A stretch of 56,343 nucleotides of DNA from positions 1 through 56,343 of the forward strand of contig CALVAQ010000011.1 of assembly GCA_944325595.1 (NCBI GenBank). Reading direction: 5' to 3'. Shown here in pieces: positions 8,563 to 16,280 of the stretch (within the stretch, counting starts at the first letter, position 1; the number at the start of each line of letters is the position of its first letter). The stretch comes from Candidatus Gastranaerophilales bacterium. Its GTDB lineage: Bacteria > Cyanobacteriota > Vampirovibrionia > Gastranaerophilales > Gastranaerophilaceae. The notes below the pieces were generated by a model that saw only the letters and a program-made list of their open reading frames with translations, made no database searches and was not told the DNA's origin. Made by a program: the position numbers and the translations under genes.

Positions 8563-10035
8563 TTATTTTGAAGCTTTTAGCTCAATATCGGGCAAATCGT
8601 TTATGCACTGAGCGGCATTTGCGTATTCCTGAACTTTTTTGGTTGTGATACGTTTGTTATTCAGGCAGGCTGAACCTGCAACACATCCGCCTTCACACGC
8701 CATAATTTCAATAAGATTGCCTTCAGGACACTGTCCTTTTTTTGCCCAGTTTTTCAAATCCCTTACTGATTTCGGGTTCAACCCGTTTACACAGGTCGGG
8801 AAAAGCTCGGGGAAGTCTTTTAGTGCGACTTTAACCGACTCTGCGACACCGCCCGTAACCGCAAAGTTTTTACCTTCTTTTGAAGCAACATCTGCAAACT
8901 GATAATCTTCAAGATGTGCTACTTCAATATTCAAGGCAACAAACAGTGCACCCATTTCTTCAAAGTTCATTACGTAATCTGTGTATTCGTCTTTTTGTGC
9001 TTCTTTTCTTTTTGCCACACATGGTCCGATAAATACAGCAACACTGTCCGGATATCTTTCTTTGACAATTTGTGCTGTATAATGCATAGGTGTTCTTGTT
9101 TCTGAACGGAAAGGTTTCATCTCCGGAATGTGTTTGTCAACAAGCTCGTTGTATGCGGCACAGCAGGATGTCGTCATAAACTCATGACCTTCTTCCATTC
9201 TTTCTTTGAAGTCAACAGCCTCTGTCCTTGCAGTAACATCAGCGCCGTAAGCAACTTCAAAAACTTCATCAAAGCCCGCTTTAATCAAGCCCTGTGCAAT
9301 TTTATTTATAGAAACCGGAAGCTGACCGACAACTGACGGAGCAAGCATTGCAACAACTTTTTTGCCTGCTTTCATTTGTTTTAATACGTCAATAACCTGG
9401 CTTTTTTCGTGTACTGCCGCAAACGGGCAGGCACCGACACAAGCGCCGCAGCTTATACATTTGTCAAAATCAATTTCGGCGTGTCCGTTTTCGTTCTTTG
9501 TGATTGCTCCTACAGGGCAGGCATCTTCACACGGGACTTTGAGTCTGACAATTGCGCTGTACGGACATACGTTCATACACATGCCGCAATTTTTACATTT
9601 TTCACCGTCTATAACAGACTTTCCGTCTTTTATTTGAATAGCGCCAAATTTGCATGTAGAAACGCAGGGTCTTGCCACACAGCCCTGACATAGCTCTGTA
9701 ACATAAACACGGCTCGGAACACAGCCTTTGCAAGCAGTTTCCACAACCGTCAAAATTTCTTCATCGGGCTTTTCTCTGTCTATAGCCTGCTGTCCGTATT
9801 GTGTCAGTGATGTCATTTCGTCGTCTGTCTCAACACTCAGCCCGAGGCCGGCTATAGCTCTTTGTCTTAAAATTGCTCTTTCTTTATAAATACAGCATCT
9901 GTAAGGAACTTCTGCATTTTTTGGGCGCATTTCAAAAGGAAGTTTGTACAACTCCTTCATCTCTTGATTTATGTACGCCTTGATAAGTCTGACCAGTACT
10001 TCTCTTTTCAAGTGTGTTGTATTGCTGTTATCCAT
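8563..10035 (-). CDS. Monomeric [FeFe] hydrogenase, group B
   Basis: 490 residues. N-terminal ferredoxin-like part with Cys clusters CxxCxxxPCxxxC, CKNCGMCMNVCP, CEDACP and CISCGACVGACP (~residues 110-205). Then the H-cluster domain: L1 motif TTSCCAAY (~residue 287), where group A enzymes have TSCCPxW; L2 IGPCVAKRKEA (~333); L3 IMACEGGCVAGSAC (~445). The TSCCAAY form and overall layout mark group B (the B1 family). Both L1 cysteines are kept, including the proton-transfer Cys, so catalysis of H2 production/oxidation from ferredoxin is expected. Last gene of the Rex-controlled operon, overlapping the ferredoxin gene by 8 nt. HydE/F/G maturases are not in this window. Confidence 0.9.
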   Translation of the reverse strand: MDNSNTTHLKREVLVRLIKAYINQEMKELYKLPFEMRPKNAEVPYRCCIYKERAILRQRAIAGLGLSVETDDEMTSLTQYGQQAIDREKPDEEILTVVETACKGCVPSRVYVTELCQGCVARPCVSTCKFGAIQIKDGKSVIDGEKCKNCGMCMNVCPYSAIVRLKVPCEDACPVGAITKNENGHAEIDFDKCISCGACVGACPFAAVHEKSQVIDVLKQMKAGKKVVAMLAPSVVGQLPVSINKIAQGLIKAGFDEVFEVAYGADVTARTEAVDFKERMEEGHEFMTTSCCAAYNELVDKHIPEMKPFRSETRTPMHYTAQIVKERYPDSVAVFIGPCVAKRKEAQKDEYTDYVMNFEEMGALFVALNIEVAHLEDYQFADVASKEGKNFAVTGGVAESVKVALKDFPELFPTCVNGLNPKSVRDLKNWAKKGQCPEGNLIEIMACEGGCVAGSACLNNKRITTKKVQEYANAAQCINDLPDIELKASK

Positions 10036-10291
10036 TAATCTTTCTCTCTATTGCCTGAATTACTTTCTCAACCGTAGCCTCAGAAATTATTTCGCCATCA
10101 ATTTTTACAAAAGGAGCTTTCATGTATGTCGAATTTTTACACAAATCGAGACATGTATGTGCTTTTACATCCACTTTATTTTTGTATTGAGGCGGAATAA
10201 AAGATTCTATATCCTGCAATTTTGAAGCACCCATGACAAAACATGTGGTACCAAAACATAATTCCAAACTGATTTTTCCGGATTCTTCCAT
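10028..10291 (-). CDS. Thioredoxin-like [2Fe-2S] ferredoxin (hydrogenase-associated)
   Basis: 87 residues with a thioredoxin-like [2Fe-2S] pattern: CFGTTC near residue 12-17 and CLDLC near 47-51 (C-x4-C ... C-x3-C), as in the NuoE/HoxE C-terminal domain. It ends with a KIDGEIIS strand and a VEKVIQAIERK helix. It overlaps the start of the hydrogenase by 8 nt, so it is translated with it and is probably its electron partner. A paralogue is the first gene of the same operon (13380-13640). Confidence 0.85.
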   Translation of the reverse strand: MEESGKISLELCFGTTCFVMGASKLQDIESFIPPQYKNKVDVKAHTCLDLCKNSTYMKAPFVKIDGEIISEATVEKVIQAIERKING

Positions 10292-10386
10292 TTATTTCTC
10301 CCTTTGCTTGATGTCTTGAAATCGTCTGTATGTAAGGAAAAAAACATTTCTATTCGTCGTTTTTCGGCAACAGACAAACAATCTCA

Positions 10387-11562
10387 CTATATAAACTTGA
10401 GGTTTACCTTTTTAATATAACGTCCTGATAAAATTTTTTCCAGCTGTTTTACAACATTTTTACGAATTTCCAATTCCAGCGGCAAATCAGGGTCATAATG
10501 CGCCTGATTGAGCTTTGAACCTATCATAAAGTTTATAACATCGGAATCCAAAAGCAGCTCTATAAGTCGTCCTGCCGCATCATCGGGCCATCTGTCATAG
10601 CCTTCATTCAAGTATTCCAGAACTTTTGTCAGGGTCAAAATACCTTCTGTTATAAGGTCAACGCCTTCCATATGTGAACATGCCGGAAGCATACCTTTGT
10701 TATATTTTTCGGTAGTTATATCCCGTCCGAGTTCTCTGGCAAGAAGGTTCGCCGTAGTGCCGCCGACAATGGCTTTTCTTCCCTCAAAGTCATCAAATAT
10801 TTTGGCATACTCTGCATCTCTGTCCTGACGGTACGGCGGTCCCGTAAAAATCAAAAGATTTCTGGGCTTTCTGAAATACAAAACCAGAGCGGATACATCG
10901 TCTTTTGCCTTGTGCTCGGGCTCTTTTCTTATTGCCTCTTTAACAATCTCATGAGCAAGGTGGCTGCTGGAAATAGTCGGATTTCGCAGAACTTCGCCTT
11001 CTACGAACTGAATCAGCCCTTCTCTTCTCCAGCCGAGTTTATATTCATCAGTTCCCATACCGGATTGTGTCACACCGTCGGAACAAAATATAAGCCTATC
11101 CTCCGGTTCAAGCTTGAAATTATACAGGTGCATATGTCTGTTTGTAAATTTTTTTGATGTAATTACTTTAGGCTCATGTTCAACTACTGCTCCGTTTCTA
11201 ATGTGGATGAAATCGGGATTTCCTTCTTCAACAATTTTTATAAGCCCTTCATCCGTGCACTCAAAAGCGGAAAACGTGGCATAACTAATCTTTCGAACCT
11301 GACAGACGGGAAGTGAGTTCATAATAACTTCCGTTGCTTTTAAGATATCCTTGCCTTCTTCTATAAATTTCAAAATCATTGTAGCGGTCATTGTGGCAAG
11401 AATATCAGCTTTTATTCCGCTGCCCAGTCCGTCTGAAAGAACAGCGAGAAGTCTGCCTTCATCCGTGTATCTTCTGGATTTGAAACAATCACCAAAGGCA
11501 TTTTGACCGGATTTTTTCTGCTGATAGCAGTCTATGTCTACAAAAAACGTTTGTTCTGCCAT
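10387..11562 (-). CDS. SpoIIE-type (PP2C) serine phosphatase
   Basis: 391 residues. The PP2C core is visible: AVLSDGLGSGIKA (~residues 41-53, metal-binding Asp-Gly), a TFSAFE strand, DRLIFCSDGVTQSG (~156-169) and KAKDDVSALVLYF (~221-233, final metal-binding Asp). The C-terminal ~155 residues form a second region without a motif I know. SpoIIE-type phosphatases recur next to sensory H-cluster proteins in anaerobes; here the gene starts 6 nt after the end of the sensory protein gene, so they are coupled. A signalling chain from redox sensing to dephosphorylation of an unknown partner is inference. Confidence 0.85.
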   Translation of the reverse strand: MAEQTFFVDIDCYQQKKSGQNAFGDCFKSRRYTDEGRLLAVLSDGLGSGIKADILATMTATMILKFIEEGKDILKATEVIMNSLPVCQVRKISYATFSAFECTDEGLIKIVEEGNPDFIHIRNGAVVEHEPKVITSKKFTNRHMHLYNFKLEPEDRLIFCSDGVTQSGMGTDEYKLGWRREGLIQFVEGEVLRNPTISSSHLAHEIVKEAIRKEPEHKAKDDVSALVLYFRKPRNLLIFTGPPYRQDRDAEYAKIFDDFEGRKAIVGGTTANLLARELGRDITTEKYNKGMLPACSHMEGVDLITEGILTLTKVLEYLNEGYDRWPDDAAGRLIELLLDSDVINFMIGSKLNQAHYDPDLPLELEIRKNVVKQLEKILSGRYIKKVNLKFI

Positions 11563-11568
11563 AGAAAC

Positions 11569-13299
11569 CTACTTAAATTCCTGTTCTTCTTCCGCCGGAG
11601 TTTCTTCATAGCCCTGTGCTATCTGACTCAAAAGCAGTTCTGTGTCTACCATATGTTCACCGAGAAGACATGCAATATTTTGAACGGTAGCAATGTTCTT
11701 TTCTATTACGGCATGTGCTTTCTGGGCAATTTGTTCTCTCTTCATTTCTGTCTGGGTGACATCGGTAATTACGGCTCCGACTATTTTGTTTCTTTCAATT
11801 TCAAATACGGCTATATCATAAAGCTTTTTGTCTATAGCATATCTTTCTTTATGAATGTCTTTGCCTGATTTGATAGAACGCTTGAACAAATCAACAAACG
11901 GAACAACTCTGTCTAACGCACCGCCGGCAAGCCCCTCAGGTCTGTCTTTGAAAATTTCGAGCAAATCAGGAGCAAACATTCTCACAAAGGCTTCGTTTGT
12001 TTCAAGAATTCTCATATCCGCATCAGCCATTACAATAGCAGACGGCATTGAACGCAGCATTGCGCTGGCTTTTCTTATTGCAAGCTTTCTCATATAAGAA
12101 ACGCACATTGATGGCTCTGCATCTCCTGAGAGCAGCGCCTCTGCCAGTTGTCGGCAGGTATCATATCCGCAGCCTCCGCAGTTAAGTTCATCTTCTATAC
12201 CATGTTTTCCGATACTTGCCATTGCTTCAACAATCTGCTCGGGTGTGTATTTCTTTGTATTTTGCGGATGTGCAACATATTCTTTCTCTACTACCACTTC
12301 CGGCTCATTCGGTATGTTGTCTCTGAGTTTTACTGTTCTCAGGATATCAGACATTGTCAAAATACCGGGTTTCTCCGGATCTTTGCACGGTCCGTTTGCA
12401 CAGCCGCCTGGACAAGCAAGAGCCTCAATGAAAATAGGTCTGTCAATCGTGTCCGGATGAAGGTTCTGCAATGAATCTTTGAATGCAGGTATAGAGCTGA
12501 CACTCACAAGCTGAATATCTTTTGCGCAGCCGGAAAGTCTGATAGTTTTGTTCATTCCGCCTTCAATAGGGTAATATGCGCCCTCATATGCTTTTTGAGG
12601 AACAAAGCAGGTTCCTTCGTCAACTTCAATATCATTTATATTTATGTTTTCCTGTGCAAGCCACTGGGCTGCCTCATGGAAAGTCAAAGATACGTCGATA
12701 AGTTCCGGATTTCTGTCTGCTTCGTTTTTCTTTGCTATGCAGGGACCGATAAAAACAATTCCGATATCATCACCGTAGTGCTTTTTGAGAAGTTTTGCGT
12801 GAGTCATGGCAGGTGAGCCGACAGGTGTGATATATTGTGTATAATCAGGCATATAAAGCCTTACATAATCAACAATTGCCGGACAGGCACTTGAGATATG
12901 TATTTTGTTTTCTCTCTTTGAAAGAAGTTTTGTAACTTCAATTGAAACCTCCTGAGCTCCCAGTGCTGTTTCTGAAATACCTTCAAATCCGAGTTTTTTC
13001 AAAGCGGCAATAAGTTTTTCCTCACCGCAGTTCCAAAATCCTGCCCAGCTCGGAGCAAGAGAGACAAAAACTCTTTTCTTTGCCGTCAAGACAGCTCTGG
13101 CTCTGTTGACATCATTTCTGATTTTTTTTGCCTCCGAAGGACAAACCAGAACGCAGTGTCCGCAGGCAATGCATCTTTCCGGGATGACAGAGGCGTGGCC
13201 GTTTTCTATACGTATAGCTTTCATACTGCATTGTCTGACACATTTATAGCAGTCAACACACTCGTTTTTGAGGGTGTATATCGGGTACTGGTTATTCAT
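11569..13299 (-). CDS. Sensory [FeFe]-hydrogenase-like protein with PAS domain (HydS/HsfB type)
   Basis: 576 residues. Order: two [4Fe-4S] motifs (CVDCYKCVRQC, CIACGHCVLVCP, residues ~15-55); an H-cluster domain with SSACPA (~136), IGPCIAKKNEA (~183) and ALACPGGCANGPC (~293); a CGGCGYDTC...C iron-sulfur segment (~370); a PAS domain (~415-515, MPSAIVMADADMRILETNEAF); and a C-terminal helix. In SSACPA the Cys used for proton transfer in catalytic enzymes is Ala, as in sensory group C/D members such as Thermotoga HydS, so a sensing role is likelier than H2 turnover. GAGG lies 10 nt before the ATG. Its output is probably passed to the phosphatase encoded next. Confidence 0.88.
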   Translation of the reverse strand: MNNQYPIYTLKNECVDCYKCVRQCSMKAIRIENGHASVIPERCIACGHCVLVCPSEAKKIRNDVNRARAVLTAKKRVFVSLAPSWAGFWNCGEEKLIAALKKLGFEGISETALGAQEVSIEVTKLLSKRENKIHISSACPAIVDYVRLYMPDYTQYITPVGSPAMTHAKLLKKHYGDDIGIVFIGPCIAKKNEADRNPELIDVSLTFHEAAQWLAQENININDIEVDEGTCFVPQKAYEGAYYPIEGGMNKTIRLSGCAKDIQLVSVSSIPAFKDSLQNLHPDTIDRPIFIEALACPGGCANGPCKDPEKPGILTMSDILRTVKLRDNIPNEPEVVVEKEYVAHPQNTKKYTPEQIVEAMASIGKHGIEDELNCGGCGYDTCRQLAEALLSGDAEPSMCVSYMRKLAIRKASAMLRSMPSAIVMADADMRILETNEAFVRMFAPDLLEIFKDRPEGLAGGALDRVVPFVDLFKRSIKSGKDIHKERYAIDKKLYDIAVFEIERNKIVGAVITDVTQTEMKREQIAQKAHAVIEKNIATVQNIACLLGEHMVDTELLLSQIAQGYEETPAEEEQEFK

Positions 13300-13339
13300 A
13301 CCAAAGAGACCTCATAAATAACTAAAATACAAATCTTTA

Positions 13340-13368
13340 CAGCCGGCACAAAAGTTTATTGCCGGCTG
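13340..13368. other. Intercistronic hairpin in the hydrogenase operon
   Basis: A perfect 9-bp GC-rich stem, CAGCCGGCA/TGCCGGCTG, with an 11-nt loop, between the first ferredoxin gene and the sensory gene. The downstream side on the transcribed strand has no continuous T-run, so partial termination or mRNA processing/stabilisation is more likely than a full stop. Confidence 0.6.
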
Positions 13369-13379
13369 CGTATTAAAAA

Positions 13380-13640
13380 CTAAATATATTTTTTCAAAAT
13401 AGATTCCAGTCTGACAGGAGATGCTGCCTCGCAGTTTTCTCCGTTTATAATAACATTCGGACCGACTGCGCAATTGTTTTCACATCTTGAACCGACGACA
13501 TCAATCTTTGCATCAAGACCGTGTTCTTTAACAAAATTTTCTATAAAGTCCAGATTTGCAGCATTTCCTCTGGCAAAACAGGAGCTGCCCATACACACTT
13601 TAATCGTAATTGTTTTTGTCTTTTGTTCTGTTTTTTCCAT
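13380..13640 (-). CDS. Thioredoxin-like [2Fe-2S] ferredoxin, first gene of the operon
   Basis: 86 residues with CMGSSC (~16-21) and CENNC (~54-58), the same fold and ligand spacing as the 10028-10291 protein. GAGGA lies 8 nt before the ATG. It is the promoter-proximal gene of a five-gene operon (ferredoxin, sensory H-cluster protein, phosphatase, second ferredoxin, hydrogenase) transcribed from the Rex-box promoter just upstream. Electron carrier or partner of the sensory protein is inference from position. Confidence 0.85.
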   Translation of the reverse strand: MEKTEQKTKTITIKVCMGSSCFARGNAANLDFIENFVKEHGLDAKIDVVGSRCENNCAVGPNVIINGENCEAASPVRLESILKKYI

Positions 13641-13707
13641 TTAACTATTCCTCATAAATAAAAATCGACCGGAATCAGTTTTTATTTCCCCGACCGCAAT
13701 GCAGTTA

Positions 13708-13725
13708 TCGTGAACTAAATCACCA
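13708..13725. promoter_or_regulatory. Rex operator, downstream box
   Basis: TCGTGAACTAAATCACCA, a good match to the Rex consensus TTGTGAAnnnnTTCACAA. On the minus strand it lies a few bases after the -10 box of the hydrogenase promoter, over the likely transcription start. Confidence 0.75.
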
Positions 13726-13736
13726 ATACCGATAAT

Positions 13737-13765
13737 ATTTTAGACTAATTTATCGTAAATTTCAA
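13737..13765 (-). promoter_or_regulatory. Sigma-70-type promoter of the hydrogenase operon
   Basis: On the minus strand TTGAAA (13765-13760), a 17-nt spacer, then TAAAAT (13742-13737). It lies between the two Rex boxes, so Rex bound at the downstream box would block initiation and bound at both could loop the DNA. Confidence 0.75.
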
Positions 13766-13775
13766 GAAATTGTTA

Positions 13776-13793
13776 TTGTGAAATAAATCACAA
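13776..13793. promoter_or_regulatory. Rex operator, upstream box
   Basis: TTGTGAAATAAATCACAA, a near-perfect palindrome matching the Rex consensus at nearly every defined position. It lies just upstream of the -35 of the hydrogenase promoter and between the divergent hydrogenase operon and rex. Confidence 0.88.
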
Positions 13794-13918
13794 AAATCCT
13801 GCTGTTTTGACGGGTTGAAAATAAAAATCATTTATACAAATGCCGGTTTTTCCCGATTTTTTGTAATAAGGAAATTTTTCGAGCGTTTTTTAATCGTGAT
13901 TTTTTTCTTTATTCGTTA

Positions 13919-13924
13919 TATAAT
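13919..13924 (+). promoter_or_regulatory. -10 box of rex
   Basis: TATAAT 28 nt before the rex start codon. The -35 region is weak (TCGTGA at a 19-nt spacing). The rest of the 311-nt intergenic region is AT-rich and otherwise unremarkable. Confidence 0.55.
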
Positions 13925-13952
13925 GTTTCCGTAAATTTTTACAGGAAAAGAT

Positions 13953-14576
13953 ATGAGCAAGAATATACCGGAAAAAGTTTCAAACAGGCTGACACTATAC
14001 CACAGTATTATGGTGGAATATCTGGAAGCCGGAATTGATACAATCTCCAGCCCCCAGATTGCGCAAAGACTCGGCATTGATGATTCGCAGGTACGCAAGG
14101 ATTTTAAACTGCTTAACAATGCAGGAAAATGCCGTGTGGGCTATCTTGTCAAAGATTTAAAAGATTCCATAGAAAAAACACTGGGCTTTGCGCAGGCAAA
14201 AGATGCTTTTATTGTTGGTGCGGGACACCTCGGGCTTGCTCTTGCAAAGTATGACAATTTCAACAGCTACGGGCTGAACATCCTTGCTCTTTTTGACAAC
14301 GACCCGCAAAAAGTTGATATGCTCGTAAACAACAAACAAATTTTTCATATCTCAAAACTGCCTAATCTTGTAGAAAGACTCGGTGTGGATATTGCAATTT
14401 TAACGGTACCGAGACAATACGCACAGCCGGTTGCAGACTTTCTTGTGGCATCAAAAATAAAATACATCTGGAATTTTACGCCGGCAGTATTGAAAGTTCC
14501 GCCCGAAGTGAAAGTCTGGAACGAAAACATTATGGGCAGCTTTTTGCAGTTTGCCTGCAAAGATATAATTCAATAG
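13953..14576 (+). CDS. rex: Redox-sensing transcriptional repressor Rex
   Basis: 207 residues, full family length. N-terminal winged helix (ISSPQIAQRLGIDDSQVRKDF, in two helices at ~residues 31-50) and a Rossmann NAD(H) domain with VGAGHLGLAL (~88-97) and LFDNDPQK (~112-119). Rex leaves its operator when the NADH/NAD+ ratio rises, so fermentative and hydrogenase genes are switched on under reducing conditions. Here it is divergent from the hydrogenase operon with two Rex boxes between. AGGA lies 6 nt before the ATG. Because the boxes are on the operon side, autoregulation of rex is possible but less certain. Confidence 0.95.
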   Translation: MSKNIPEKVSNRLTLYHSIMVEYLEAGIDTISSPQIAQRLGIDDSQVRKDFKLLNNAGKCRVGYLVKDLKDSIEKTLGFAQAKDAFIVGAGHLGLALAKYDNFNSYGLNILALFDNDPQKVDMLVNNKQIFHISKLPNLVERLGVDIAILTVPRQYAQPVADFLVASKIKYIWNFTPAVLKVPPEVKVWNENIMGSFLQFACKDIIQ

Positions 14577-14584
14577 CATTTTGC

Positions 14585-16213
14585 TTATTTTTTTGCAGGT
14601 TCACGATATAAGAGTTCTCTTCTCTTTTTCATTTCAGGATTCAGCATATATTCTTCGTATTTGTAGCGTGATTCTATCCAGCCGTTGGGTGATATTTCAA
14701 TTATTCTGTCAGCGACCGTCTGAATGAATTGATGGTCCTGTGAAGAAAACAGTACTGTTCCGTTAAAATCAATCAAAGCGTTATTCAAAGCGGTAATTGA
14801 TTCCAAATCCAGATGGTTTGTCGGTTCATCAAAAATCAAGACATTTGCTTCTGCTACCATCATTCTTGCAATCATACAGCGGACTTTTTCTCCGCCTGAA
14901 AGCACATTTGCACTTTTTTCCGACTCCTCTCCGGAAAAAAGCATTCTGCCCAAAAATCCTCTGATATAACTGATATGCTGTTCTTCGGAATACTGGCGCA
15001 GCCAGTCTATCAGATTTATTTTTGTATCAAAATACTTTCCGTTATCTTTCGGAAAATATGAACGGGTAGCTGTTACACCCCATTCAACTTTACCGGAATC
15101 GGGTTCAAGCTCTCCTGAAAGAATTTGAAAAAGTGTGGTTACAACAAGAGGGTCTTTGCTTATAAATCCTATTTTGTCGCCTTTTGATACATCCATAGAA
15201 AAGTTTTTTATAACAAGCTGACCATCGATGGATTTGTTTAGTTTTTCAACATGAACAACATCCTTGCCGGGGATTTTTTTGTAATTAAACCTGATTCTCG
15301 GAAATTTGCGGGAGGAGGGTTTTATGTCTTCGAGTGTAAGTTTGTCGAGCATATTTTTTCTTGAAGTAGCCTGAGCAGCCTTTGAAGCATTTGCAGAGAA
15401 CCTTGCAATAAAAGCTTTGAGTTCTTCAATTTTTTCTTCAGTTTTTCTGTTTTGTTCTTCTTTCTGTTTTTGAATAAGCTGGCTTGCCTGTGCCCAGAAG
15501 GAGTAATTACCAGTATACAGTTGTATTTTGCAGTAATCTATGTCTGCTATGTGTGTACATACATTATCAAGAAAGTTTCTGTCGTGAGAAACAACAATAA
15601 CGGTATTGTTGAAATTAATCAAAAATTCTTCCAGCCATTTAATTGTAGAAATATCCAGATGGTTTGTCGGCTCATCAAGAAGCAGAATATCAGGGTTTCC
15701 GAACAACGCCTGAGCAAGAAGGACTCTGACTTTTTCACTTCCCGTCAATTCGCTCATAAGTTCAAAATGTTTTTCGTCTTCAATACCGAGTTCGCTTAGC
15801 AGTGTAGCGGCCTGTGACTCCGCCTGCCAGCCGTCAAGCTCTGCAAATTCAGTTTCGAGTTCCGAAACTTTCATTCCGTCTTCATCATTAAAATCAGCTT
15901 TTGCATAAAGAGCTTCTTTTTCTTTCATTACATCATAAAGCCTTTTGTGCCCCATAATAACTGTTTCGATGACAGGATATTCATCATAAGCAAAATGATC
16001 CTGTTTTAGTACGGCAATACGCATTCCTTTTTGGATATGTACTTCTCCCGATGTCGGCTCAACATCACCGGCAATTACCCTCAAAAGAGTGGATTTTCCT
16101 GCACCGTTGGCACCTATCACTCCGTAACAATGTCCGGGTACGAATTTTATGTTTGCATTTTCAAATAGTGTCTGACTGCCGAAACGCACGGTCAAATTGC
16201 TGAGTGTTATCAT
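14585..16213 (-). CDS. ABC-F family ATPase, YbiT-like
   Basis: 542 residues with two ABC cassettes and no membrane domain. Cassette 1: Walker A GANGAGKST (~36-44), Walker B LLLDEPTNHLD (~177-187). Linker of charged helices (~240-300). Cassette 2: signature VLSGGEKVR (~437-445) and Walker B VLIFDEPTNHLD. Two oddities fit the YbiT branch: the cassette-1 signature is altered (ELTGSEKVR), and the cassette-2 Walker A is lost (FISKDPLVVTTLF, no GKS/T). ABC-F proteins act on ribosomes in translation control; the exact role of YbiT-like members is unsettled. The 8-nt gap to rex is convergent and holds no terminator. Confidence 0.88.
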   Translation of the reverse strand: MITLSNLTVRFGSQTLFENANIKFVPGHCYGVIGANGAGKSTLLRVIAGDVEPTSGEVHIQKGMRIAVLKQDHFAYDEYPVIETVIMGHKRLYDVMKEKEALYAKADFNDEDGMKVSELETEFAELDGWQAESQAATLLSELGIEDEKHFELMSELTGSEKVRVLLAQALFGNPDILLLDEPTNHLDISTIKWLEEFLINFNNTVIVVSHDRNFLDNVCTHIADIDYCKIQLYTGNYSFWAQASQLIQKQKEEQNRKTEEKIEELKAFIARFSANASKAAQATSRKNMLDKLTLEDIKPSSRKFPRIRFNYKKIPGKDVVHVEKLNKSIDGQLVIKNFSMDVSKGDKIGFISKDPLVVTTLFQILSGELEPDSGKVEWGVTATRSYFPKDNGKYFDTKINLIDWLRQYSEEQHISYIRGFLGRMLFSGEESEKSANVLSGGEKVRCMIARMMVAEANVLIFDEPTNHLDLESITALNNALIDFNGTVLFSSQDHQFIQTVADRIIEISPNGWIESRYKYEEYMLNPEMKKRRELLYREPAKK

Positions 16214-16280
16214 GTTTCAAGGTCTTTCGTAAAAATGTAATACAAAAATTCTTACACAAAGAACAAACGAAAGCAAAAGA

